From: Lentisphaera sp.
GTDB lineage: Bacteria; Verrucomicrobiota; Lentisphaeria; Victivallales; GWF2-50-93
Reading direction: 5' to 3'
NCBI GenBank assembly: GCA_020721745.1
Contig: DYMC01000122.1
Span: 1 to 7,270 of the forward strand
Length of the DNA: 7,270 bases
The position numbers and the translations under genes are program-made. The notes under the pieces are model-generated. The model searched no databases. It was not told the DNA's origin and worked only from the letters and a program-made list of their open reading frames with translations. How positions within the stretch are numbered: position 1 is the first letter of the stretch; each line of letters opens with the position of its first letter. Positions 1 to 5,960 of the stretch are shown here, in pieces.

Positions 1-17
1 CCACCAAAGGGCTGGCG

Positions 18-86
18 GGGGCATGCTCTTGACACGTATGAAATCACGTGTTGCCGTGCCCGCGAAAAGAGTTTTGCAATTGCCTC
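18..86 (+). repeat. Right part of a structured dispersed repeat (copy 1)
   Basis: This block matches 4817-4885 with 2 differences in 69 nt (G56 versus A, G82 versus A), in the same orientation. It contains a hairpin: GGGCATG at 19-25 pairs with CGTGCCC at 55-61 (one T24/G56 position, a wobble in RNA), and inside it ACACGT at 32-37 pairs with ACGTGT at 46-51. The right terminal sequence GAGTTTTGCAATT lies at 69-81. In the second copy that sequence is the right arm of a perfect 13-bp terminal inverted repeat; the matching left arm here would lie before the window. Bases 1-17 do not match the second copy well. The nature of the element is unknown. Confidence 0.85.
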
Positions 87-107
87 GGAGTTTTGTGGTT
101 GGCCCGA

Positions 108-135
108 TTGAAAAACAGGCTCACAAGTGTATCTT
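108..135 (+). promoter_or_regulatory. Possible sigma70-type promoter for hom-ask
   Basis: TTGAAA at 108-113 and TATCTT at 130-135 are separated by 16 bp. The first matches the -35 consensus at 5 of 6 positions and the second matches the -10 consensus at 4 of 6. Transcription would start near 142 and give a short leader before the start codon at 175. It lies just downstream of the repeat copy. The call rests on consensus likeness only. Confidence 0.3.
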
Positions 136-161
136 TTCTCCTTTCAAGAGGCTGAGTGCCA

Positions 162-167
162 GAGGTG
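162..167 (+). promoter_or_regulatory. Ribosome binding site that sets the hom start
   Basis: GAGGTG lies 7 nt before ATG 175. This favours ATG 175 over the in-frame GTG at 127, which would add 16 residues before the MTREVKVGIIGFG start typical of the family. Confidence 0.65.
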
Positions 168-174
168 TTTTTCT

Positions 175-1470
175 ATGACAAGAGAAGTGAAAGTGGGGAT
201 AATCGGTTTCGGAACCGTCGGAAGCGGTGTCGTGTCATGCCTGCTTGGCAACGCGGAGGTGATTTCGCGCAGGACCGGCATAAGGCCGATCGTTGCGAAA
301 ATCGCGGATCTCGATGTGCAGAAGGACCGCGGTGTGGCCGTCCCGAAGGAGATACTGACTAGCGATGGATTTGAGGCCATAGACGCCTCGGACGTGGTGG
401 TGGAGCTGGTCGGGGGCACCGGATACGCGAAGGAGCTGATTCTGGAGGCGCTCAAGAGGGGCAAGCCGGTGGTCACCGCCAACAAGGCGCTTCTGGCGGA
501 GCATGGGGAGGAGCTTTTTGCGGCGGCGGAGAAATCCAAGGCCGACATATACTATGAGGCCAGCGTCGCGGGCGGCATCCCCATAATCAAGGCGCTCAGG
601 GAAGGTTTCGTCGGGAACAGGATAGAGAGCATCCATGCTATTCTGAACGGGACCTGCAACTACATACTCAGCAAGATGGACGAAGAAAACCGATCCTTTG
701 CTTCAGCCCTAGCCGACGCGAAGAAGATGGGCTATGCGGAGGCCAATCCGGCCATGGACATAGACGGGTCCGACACGGTCCACAAGGCCGCGATTCTGGC
801 TTCCCTCGCGTATGGGGAATGGTTCGGAGTTACGCCGGTCCACAAGGAAGGCATAGATAAGGTGTCCCTCGAGGACATGAAGCTCGCCAACGCCCTCGGA
901 TACAAGCTCAAGCTGCTTGCCATAATAAAGCAGCAGGACGAGGATGTCCAGATCAGGGTGCATCCGGCCCTGATACGGGGGAATTCGATGCTGGCGAAAG
1001 TATCCGACGTGTTCAACGCGGTCCGCATAAAAGGCAGCCCCGTGGGAGAGACATTGTTCTACGGGCGTGGGGCGGGGCGCGACGCGACCGCCAGCGCGGT
1101 GGTGGCCGACATCGTGGATGTCTGCCTGAATCTCAAGTTCGGATCCCACAGGAGGGTGCCGTCCTTCAGGATAGGCAGGCAGTTCAGGCACATAATCCCG
1201 ATGCAGGATGTGAACACCAGATACTATTTGCGGATAAGCGTCCTGGACAGGCCCGGGGTGATAGCCTCGGTGTCGTCGGTCCTGGGGCAGAAGAATATAA
1301 GCATATCGAGCATAAGCCAGACGGAGGACAAGCCCGGCGAGACAGTCTCTCTGGTGATTCTCACCCACCAGGCGAACGAGAGGCTGGTCAAGGAGGCCAT
1401 CGCCGAGATCGAGAGGAACAGCTTCGTGAGGCAGAAGATAACGCTGATAAGAATTGAAGATATGGAGTAG
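175..1470 (+). CDS. hom: Homoserine dehydrogenase with C-terminal ACT domain
   Basis: Cytoplasmic enzyme that reduces L-aspartate 4-semialdehyde to L-homoserine with NAD(P)H, the branch point towards threonine and methionine. The 431-residue product has the normal length of the monofunctional, ACT-containing class. Seen in the sequence: Rossmann loop GFGTVGSG at 11-18; TANKALLA at 101-108; EASVAGGIPII at 128-138; the family signature around ILNGTCNYIL (156-165) and NPAMDIDGSDTVHK (191-204), with the conserved Lys at 204; the GRGAGRDATASAVVADI block at 297-313; and an ACT domain from about 349 to the end, including LRISVLDRPGVIASV. In this family the ACT domain commonly mediates threonine feedback, which is expected here but not shown. 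The start at ATG 175 is chosen from the GAGGTG site and the family N-terminus. The aspartokinase gene follows after 7 nt, so the two are probably cotranscribed. Confidence 0.96.
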   Translation: MTREVKVGIIGFGTVGSGVVSCLLGNAEVISRRTGIRPIVAKIADLDVQKDRGVAVPKEILTSDGFEAIDASDVVVELVGGTGYAKELILEALKRGKPVVTANKALLAEHGEELFAAAEKSKADIYYEASVAGGIPIIKALREGFVGNRIESIHAILNGTCNYILSKMDEENRSFASALADAKKMGYAEANPAMDIDGSDTVHKAAILASLAYGEWFGVTPVHKEGIDKVSLEDMKLANALGYKLKLLAIIKQQDEDVQIRVHPALIRGNSMLAKVSDVFNAVRIKGSPVGETLFYGRGAGRDATASAVVADIVDVCLNLKFGSHRRVPSFRIGRQFRHIIPMQDVNTRYYLRISVLDRPGVIASVSSVLGQKNISISSISQTEDKPGETVSLVILTHQANERLVKEAIAEIERNSFVRQKITLIRIEDME

Positions 1471-1477
1471 GGGAACA

Positions 1478-2881
1478 ATGGCCAGGCATACTGTTGAGAA
1501 GATCGGCGGCACCTCGATGTCGCAGTTCGGCGACGTGATCAGAAACATAATTGTGGGGGAGAGGAAGGGCAAGGAGCTCTACAACAGGATATTCGTCGTC
1601 TCCGCATATGGCGGCATAACCGACATGCTTCTGGAGCACAAGAAGAGCGGTGCACCCGGTGTCTATGCGAAGTTCGCGGCCGGCGACAGGACATGGGAGA
1701 ATTCGCTCGACGACGTGAAGGCCAGGATGCACGAGATAAACGCTGGTTTCGCCAGTCTGGGGCTGGACACAGGCAAGGCCGACCAGTTCGTTGACGAGAG
1801 AATCGAGGGGATAAGGAGCTGTCTGAAGGATCTGATGAAGCTGCGTTCGTTCGGGCATCTGCGTCCATCGAACTACCTTCCTGCGACGAGGGAGTTGCTC
1901 AGCGCGGCGGGGGAGGCGCACAGCGCGTTCAACTCTGTGCTGATTCTGCAGGGCATGGGTGTCAACGCCATTTTTGTGGACCTCAGCGGATGGAAGGAGG
2001 AGGATGTGAAGAGCTTCGACGAGGAGATAAGAAGCTCTTTCAAGGGGGTTGATTTCAGCGGCAGCCTTCCGGTCGCCACCGGATATGTGAAGTGCTCCGA
2101 AGGGATAATGAGCACCTTCGACAGGGGCTACAGCGACATCACCTTCAGCAAGATAGCTGTTATAACAGGGGCGTCGGAGGGGGTCATACACAAGGAGTTC
2201 CATCTGAGCACCGGCGATCCCAAGCTCATTGGCGTGGACAAAGTGAAGACCATCGGGGCGACGAACTTCGACATGGCCGACCAGTTGGCGGACCTCGGGA
2301 TGGAGGCAATACACTCACGCGCATCGAAGCGCATGGAGGCGGCGAACATTCCGATAAGGGTGAAGAACACTTTCGACCCCGGGGACCAGGGCACGCTTAT
2401 CAGCCGCGACTATGTATCGCCGAAACCGCGGGTGGAGATGATATGCGGGCGCAAGGACGTTGTTGCCATCGAGGTGTTCGACTCTGACATGGTCGGCCGG
2501 AGCGGATACGACTACGCGCTTCTGAAGAACTTCGCCGATGCCAACATCAGCTATATCGCCAAGAACACGAATGCGAACACCATCACCCACTATGTCCTGG
2601 AGAAATCGCCAGGCATAGACCAGTGCGTTGACAGCATAAAGAAGCAGTTCGACTCGATATCGGTGGAGGTGTCGAAAGTGTCCATTGTCTCGGTAATCGG
2701 CAGCAACATGAGGCTTCCGGGTTTTCTCTACAGGGCCGCGAAGGCACTCGCCCATGAGAAGGTGAATATTCTGGCGCTGGACCAGTGCATGAGGCAGGTG
2801 AACATGCAGTTCATAATATCCCGCGAGGACTTCGAGAAGGCGCAGAAGGCTCTCCACGCCGAATTGGTCGAGAAGGAATGA
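1478..2881 (+). CDS. ask: Aspartokinase of the ectoine-cluster (Ask_Ect-like) type
   Basis: Phosphorylates L-aspartate to 4-phospho-L-aspartate with ATP, the first step of the aspartate family. The 467-residue product has the amino-acid-kinase fold at about 1-310 and two ACT domains at about 325-395 and 400-460. Motifs: KIGGTSM at 8-14 (KFGGTS in LysC), VVSAYGGITDMLLEHKK at 40-56, RELLSAAGEAHSA at 138-150, STFDRGYSDITFS at 212-224 in place of the usual GRGGSD loop, HKEFHLSTGDP at 238-248, and IRVKNTFDPGDQGTLIS at 293-309. The VVSAYGG..D.LLEHKK and FDRGYSD blocks are, from memory, characteristic of the aspartokinases found beside ectABC. No ectoine gene is present here; the partner is homoserine dehydrogenase, 7 nt upstream, so a general threonine/methionine role is inferred. 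ATG 1478 is preferred to the in-frame TTG at 1454 because it follows the hom stop and GGAG/AGGGG sequences. Confidence 0.93.
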   Translation: MARHTVEKIGGTSMSQFGDVIRNIIVGERKGKELYNRIFVVSAYGGITDMLLEHKKSGAPGVYAKFAAGDRTWENSLDDVKARMHEINAGFASLGLDTGKADQFVDERIEGIRSCLKDLMKLRSFGHLRPSNYLPATRELLSAAGEAHSAFNSVLILQGMGVNAIFVDLSGWKEEDVKSFDEEIRSSFKGVDFSGSLPVATGYVKCSEGIMSTFDRGYSDITFSKIAVITGASEGVIHKEFHLSTGDPKLIGVDKVKTIGATNFDMADQLADLGMEAIHSRASKRMEAANIPIRVKNTFDPGDQGTLISRDYVSPKPRVEMICGRKDVVAIEVFDSDMVGRSGYDYALLKNFADANISYIAKNTNANTITHYVLEKSPGIDQCVDSIKKQFDSISVEVSKVSIVSVIGSNMRLPGFLYRAAKALAHEKVNILALDQCMRQVNMQFIISREDFEKAQKALHAELVEKE

Positions 2882-2904
2882 ACCTAATTGCCGCAGCTGG
2901 CCGC

Positions 2905-3014
2905 ATTTACCATGTAAATATTCACTGAACCCCGTCGTTCTTGAGACGTTGCGAAGCTTGCCCGCCTCTCTCCACAGGAGAGCCGGCGGGCTCACGTCTT
3001 CAGTGAATGTTTAC
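2905..3014 (+). repeat. Nested palindromic element between ask and the Lrp-type gene
   Basis: A 16-nt arm at 2914-2929 (GTAAATATTCACTGAA) is the reverse complement of 2999-3014 except for T2919 versus G3009, which would be a G-U pair in RNA. Inside, GACGT (2945-2949) pairs with ACGTC (2994-2998), GCCCGCC (2960-2966) with GGCGGGC (2985-2991), and CTCTCC (2968-2973) with GGAGAG (2977-2982) around an ACA loop. The left arm can alternatively fold on itself, since ATTTAC (2905-2910) pairs with GTAAAT (2914-2919) around CAT. No T-run follows, so it is not a standard intrinsic terminator. It may be a short non-coding mobile repeat or a leader/3'-end RNA structure; only one copy is in the window. Confidence 0.75.
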
Positions 3015-3023
3015 GCTCCGCCG

Positions 3024-3056
3024 TGGCAAAATGCGTTTGGCATAGTATATTCATAG
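3024..3056 (+). promoter_or_regulatory. Possible promoter with CATAG direct repeats before the Lrp-type gene
   Basis: TATATT at 3046-3051 resembles a -10 box; TGGCAA at 3024-3029, 16 bp upstream, is a poor -35. Two CATAG copies (3041-3045 and 3052-3056), 11 bp apart, flank the TATATT. Lrp/AsnC regulators often control their own promoters, so this is a reasonable place for an operator, but the sequence alone does not prove it. The start codon of the regulator is at 3091. Confidence 0.25.
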
Positions 3057-3090
3057 ACCGCCGCTAACAACAAAACAATACGAAGAAACT

Positions 3091-3573
3091 ATGAAAGAAG
3101 CGCTTTTGAGATGCCTGTCGGAGAATGCGCGAATGAGCGCTGAGGAGATGGGGAAGAGGATGGGAGTCCGTCCCGCCGACATCGAGAGGGAGATAAAAAA
3201 GTTGGAGAAGGCCGGCGTGATAAGGGGCTACCAGGCCATAGTCAACTGTCCCGACAGCGGAACGGGCAGCGTCCATGCCATAATCGAGGTGAAGGTGCGG
3301 CCCGAGAGGGAGGGCGGCTTCGACAAGGTGGCCCGCCGGATAAGCAAGTTTCCGGAGGTGGTGTCTGTCAATCTAGTTTCCGGCTCCTTCGACCTCGAAA
3401 TCGAGATACAGGGCGACAGTCTGCACGAGGTGGCCGGCTTCGTGGCGAGCAAGCTTGCGCCCATAGACGGAGTGCTGTCCACGAACACATGCTTCCTGCT
3501 GAGGCGCTACAAGACGGCCGGCAGGATTCTCGACGACGAGGAGGAGTATGAAAGGCTCAAAGTCTCCCCTTGA
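3091..3573 (+). CDS. Lrp/AsnC-family transcriptional regulator
   Basis: DNA-binding regulator of the feast/famine family, which usually senses an amino acid or related metabolite as oligomers of dimers. The 160-residue product has the standard two-domain layout: winged helix-turn-helix at about 1-50 (LSENARMSAEEMGKRMGV, then ADIEREIKKLEKAGVIRGY) and a ligand-binding RAM domain at about 60-140 (HAIIEVKVRP, FPEVVSVNLVSGSFDLEIEI), followed by a short acidic tail (DDEEEYERL). Its last 26 nt overlap the start of the aminotransferase gene, so the two are one transcript and the enzyme gene is a likely target. The ligand cannot be read from the sequence. No strong ribosome binding site precedes ATG 3091 (only a weak GAAG at 3082-3085), but the N-terminus fits the family. 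Confidence 0.92.
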   Translation: MKEALLRCLSENARMSAEEMGKRMGVRPADIEREIKKLEKAGVIRGYQAIVNCPDSGTGSVHAIIEVKVRPEREGGFDKVARRISKFPEVVSVNLVSGSFDLEIEIQGDSLHEVAGFVASKLAPIDGVLSTNTCFLLRRYKTAGRILDDEEEYERLKVSP

Positions 3574-4729
3574 AAGATCACGGCTCGCAGGCCACGTCGT
3601 TTCGCTCCCGAAGAGCGGGATACGCGACTTCTTCGAGCTGGTCAACAACATGGACAACGTCATCTCGCTGGGGATAGGCGAGCCTGACTTCGTGACGCCA
3701 TGGACTATAAGAGAGTCGGCCGTCTTTGGCATAGAGAAGGGGCACACGAGCTATACATCCAACCTCGGCATGCTCTCTCTCAGAAAGGAAGTGTGCAAGT
3801 ATCTGTCCAGGAATTATGATGTCGAATACGATCCGGTGAGGGAGTGCATAATCACGGTGGGAGTGAGCGAGGCGCTGGACCTGGTTCTCAGGGCGCTCGT
3901 CAATCCCGGGGACGAGATAATCTACCATGAGCCATGCTACGTGTCCTACCGCCCGGAGATAATCATGGCCCACGGCGTGCCGGTGCTCCTCGAGACCGAC
4001 AGGTCGCGTGACTTCGTCCCCGATCCGGTCAAACTCGAAAAGCTTATAAGCCCGCGCACCAAAGCCATTCTTTTGAACTTTCCATGCAATCCGACTGGTG
4101 CTGTTATGGACATGAAGACGCTCTCGGACATTGCGAAAATCGCAAAGACCCGGAACATAGCGGTCATAACCGACGAGATATATTCGGAGCTGACCTACGA
4201 GGGCGGGCACCGTTCGATAGCGTCGCTGCCGGGGATGAAGGAAAGGACTGTCTTCCTGCATGGCTTCTCCAAGGCTTTCGCAATGACTGGCTTCCGTCTT
4301 GGCTACGCATGCGGTCCATTTGACATTATAGACACTATGATGAAGATACACCAGTATTCGATGCTATGCGCGCCGACCTTGGCGCAGGAGGCTGCGATCG
4401 AGGCGCTCCGCGGCGGCCGCAAGGAGATGCTCAGGATGAAGGACGAATACAGGCGCAGGCGCGACCTCATCGTCGGACTGCTCAACGAGGCCGGGCTGGA
4501 CTGTTTCATGCCGAAAGGGGCGTTCTATGCGTTCCCGTCGGTGAGGAAAACCGGGCTTTCCTCGACCGATTTTGCCAGGCGTTTTCTGGAGTCGCAGAGG
4601 GTTGCCGTCGTTCCGGGCTGCGCTTTTGGGAAGTCTGGCGAGGGGCATGTGCGATGCGCCTACGCGGCATCCTACGAGAACATAGCCGAGGCGATGAGGA
4701 GAATAAAGAAATTTGTGGATGAAATCTAA
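3548..4729 (+). CDS. Class I PLP-dependent aminotransferase (aspartate/aromatic aminotransferase family)
   Basis: Fold-type I aminotransferase of 393 residues, normal length for subgroup I-gamma enzymes. Seen: substrate loop ISLGIGEPDFVTP at 39-51, YTSNLGMLSLRKEV at 69-82, NFPCNPTGAVM at 177-187 with the PLP-contacting Asn at 181, ITDEIYSELTY at 207-217 with Asp 209, the Schiff-base lysine K242 in HGFSKAFAMTGFRLGY (238-253), and the carboxylate-binding Arg at 369 in HVRCAYAAS. It exchanges an amino group between an amino acid and a 2-oxo acid, probably with glutamate/2-oxoglutarate as one pair; aspartate, alanine or aromatic amino acids are all possible. Context with aspartokinase and homoserine dehydrogenase suggests aspartate metabolism, by inference only. 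AGGAGG at 3539-3544, inside the end of the regulator gene, supports ATG 3548 and translational coupling. Confidence 0.93.
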   Translation: MKGSKSPLERSRLAGHVVSLPKSGIRDFFELVNNMDNVISLGIGEPDFVTPWTIRESAVFGIEKGHTSYTSNLGMLSLRKEVCKYLSRNYDVEYDPVRECIITVGVSEALDLVLRALVNPGDEIIYHEPCYVSYRPEIIMAHGVPVLLETDRSRDFVPDPVKLEKLISPRTKAILLNFPCNPTGAVMDMKTLSDIAKIAKTRNIAVITDEIYSELTYEGGHRSIASLPGMKERTVFLHGFSKAFAMTGFRLGYACGPFDIIDTMMKIHQYSMLCAPTLAQEAAIEALRGGRKEMLRMKDEYRRRRDLIVGLLNEAGLDCFMPKGAFYAFPSVRKTGLSSTDFARRFLESQRVAVVPGCAFGKSGEGHVRCAYAASYENIAEAMRRIKKFVDEI

Positions 4730-4745
4730 GGGATTATTCCAAGCC

Positions 4746-4880
4746 AATTGCAAAACTCCGGACGCGCAAGCGCGTCCCTTCGTTTTTACGCCGATTTTTC
4801 GCAAAATCGGCGTGGAGGGGCATGCTCTTGACACGTATGAAATCACGTGTTGCCATGCCCGCGAAAAGAGTTTTGCAATT
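4746..4880 (+). repeat. Complete structured repeat element (copy 2) with terminal inverted repeats
   Basis: Perfect 13-bp terminal inverted repeat: AATTGCAAAACTC at 4746-4758 and GAGTTTTGCAATT at 4868-4880. Three hairpins lie between the arms: GGACGCGC/GCGCGTCC (4760-4767 with 4770-4777), ACGCCGATTTT/AAAATCGGCGT (4788-4798 with 4803-4813, 11 bp, 4-nt loop), and GGGCATG/CATGCCC (4818-4824 with 4854-4860) enclosing ACACGT/ACGTGT (4831-4836 with 4845-4850). The layout is a multi-branched, cloverleaf-like fold of 135 nt. The right half recurs at 18-86. It fills most of the space between the aminotransferase stop and oleA. No protein is encoded; candidates are a MITE-like non-autonomous element or a structured RNA. 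Confidence 0.88.
4760..4787 (+). terminator. Possible intrinsic terminator after the aminotransferase gene
   Basis: The 8-bp GC-rich hairpin at 4760-4777 is followed, after CTTCG, by TTTTT at 4783-4787. The T-run is five bases away from the stem, farther than usual, so termination is only possible. It would end the regulator-aminotransferase transcript and lies inside the structured repeat. Confidence 0.3.
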
Positions 4881-4913
4881 ACCTCAATTAACAGTCCCTA
4901 ACCACCTTTTCCC

Positions 4914-5960
4914 ATGCTGTACAAAAAGACGATGCTGGAAACGCTTGCCTTCACCGAGGCGCCCGAGACGCTGAGCTCCTCGAAGATGGAGGAAATGCTC
5001 TATCCATTGTATTCCCGCCTGAAGCTTCCGGAGGGGCGGCTCGAGCTGATGACCGGGATAAAGGAGAGGCGGCTCTGGCCGAGGGGAACCAGCCCCAGCG
5101 ACGCGGCGATCGCCGCCGGCAGGAAGGCACTGTCCAGGACTTCCGTTCCCGTGGAAAAGATCAAGTGCCTGGCGATGTGTTCGGTATGCCGCGACTTTCT
5201 GGAGCCGGCCACTGCGACGGTGGTGCACCAGGCGCTGGGGCTGCCCAAGGATGCGCTGGTCTTCGATGTCTCCAACGCCTGTCTTGGCGTGCTCACCGGA
5301 ATCATTCTGGTCGCGGAAATGATAGAGAGCGGCAGGATCGAAGCCGGGATGCTTGTCGCCGGCGAGAGCAGCCGCGCCCTCATCGAGAGCACGATATCGC
5401 TTCTCAACAGCGACAAGAATATCACGCGGGCCGGAGTGAAGAGACATTTCTCCTCGCTGACCATCGGATCGGGTTCCTTCGCCGCGATAATATCCTCCGC
5501 GGAGACATCCCCCGGAGCCCACAGGATAATCGGGGAGAAGTCCGGGGCATACACCGAACATAATTCGCTCTGCAGAGGCAGCGGCGACGCGGGAATGCTC
5601 GACGGGTCGAGCATCTTCATGAACACCGATTCGGAGACCCTCATGCTCAAGGGAGTCGAGGCCGCGGCGGACAACTGGGAGAACTTCAAGCGGGAGCTGT
5701 CGTGGAACGACTCCACGCCGGACCTTGTCTGCACGCATCAGGTCGGCTCGGCCCACAGGAAGATGCTCTTCGAGAGGCTCGGGATTCCGCCCGAAAAGGA
5801 CTTTCCATCCATCGAGAGACATGGTAACATGGGGTCGGTGTCGTGCCCGGCCACGCTCGCCCTCGCAGAGGAAAGCGGCCTGACCAGCCCCGGCTGCAAG
5901 GTGGCCCTGCTCGGGATCGGAAGCGGGATAAACTGCACGATGATTGGGGTGGAATGGTGA
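4914..5960 (+). CDS. oleA: OleA: acyl-CoA head-to-head condensing enzyme (thiolase superfamily)
   Basis: Joins two fatty acyl-CoAs by non-decarboxylative Claisen condensation to a 2-alkyl-3-oxo fatty acid, the first step of long-chain olefin synthesis. The 348-residue product aligns from its first residue with the Xanthomonas OleA I remember (MLFQNVSIAGLAHIDAP versus MLYKKTMLETLAFTEAP), which supports ATG 4914. Seen: active-site Cys 123 in FDVSNACLG; Glu 97 in RDFLEPATATVV, the OleA-specific glutamate that separates it from FabH; LCRG at 219-222; His 275 in CTHQVG; Asn 305 in ERHGNMG; and a C-terminal ALLGIGSGINCTMIGVEW. FabH or HMG-CoA synthase are alternatives, but the LEP-T, LCRG and GIGSGLNC-like blocks fit OleA better. 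oleB overlaps its last 7 nt. No Shine-Dalgarno sequence precedes the start; the leader is pyrimidine-rich. Confidence 0.92.
   Translation: MLYKKTMLETLAFTEAPETLSSSKMEEMLYPLYSRLKLPEGRLELMTGIKERRLWPRGTSPSDAAIAAGRKALSRTSVPVEKIKCLAMCSVCRDFLEPATATVVHQALGLPKDALVFDVSNACLGVLTGIILVAEMIESGRIEAGMLVAGESSRALIESTISLLNSDKNITRAGVKRHFSSLTIGSGSFAAIISSAETSPGAHRIIGEKSGAYTEHNSLCRGSGDAGMLDGSSIFMNTDSETLMLKGVEAAADNWENFKRELSWNDSTPDLVCTHQVGSAHRKMLFERLGIPPEKDFPSIERHGNMGSVSCPATLALAEESGLTSPGCKVALLGIGSGINCTMIGVEW

Noticed and set aside
18..86. CRISPR repeat or tRNA gene suggested by the hairpin-rich repeat
   Set aside because: There are only two distant copies with no spacer array, and the cloverleaf-like fold lacks the T-loop GTTCRA motif, an acceptor CCA and an anticodon arm of tRNA size.
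127..174. GTG start adding 16 residues to homoserine dehydrogenase
   Set aside because: No ribosome binding site precedes it and it would extend past the usual N-terminus; ATG 175 has GAGGTG 7 nt upstream.
709..1572. Antisense open frame of 287 codons opposite hom
   Set aside because: Its sequence has no recognisable domain and it lies wholly opposite a clear homoserine dehydrogenase; open antisense frames are common in GC-rich genes with biased third positions.
1388..2314. Antisense open frame of 308 codons opposite hom and ask
   Set aside because: It spans two convincing genes, has no domain signature and no sensible start context.
3024..3042. Sigma54-type promoter suggested by TGGCA...TTTGGCA
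   Set aside because: The GG and GC elements are 15 bp apart instead of the 12 needed, so the match fails.
4713..4901. Small open frame of 62 codons across the structured repeat
   Set aside because: It runs through the hairpins and the terminal inverted repeats, so its codons are explained by the palindromes, and no ribosome binding site is seen.
4884..5822. Antisense open frame of 312 codons opposite oleA
   Set aside because: It mirrors the codon structure of oleA, and the + strand protein carries all OleA active-site residues.
5843..5953. ATG start adding 37 residues to OleB
   Set aside because: The extra part is the out-of-frame reading of the oleA end, Arg/Pro-rich and unlike the family; ATG 5954 fits.
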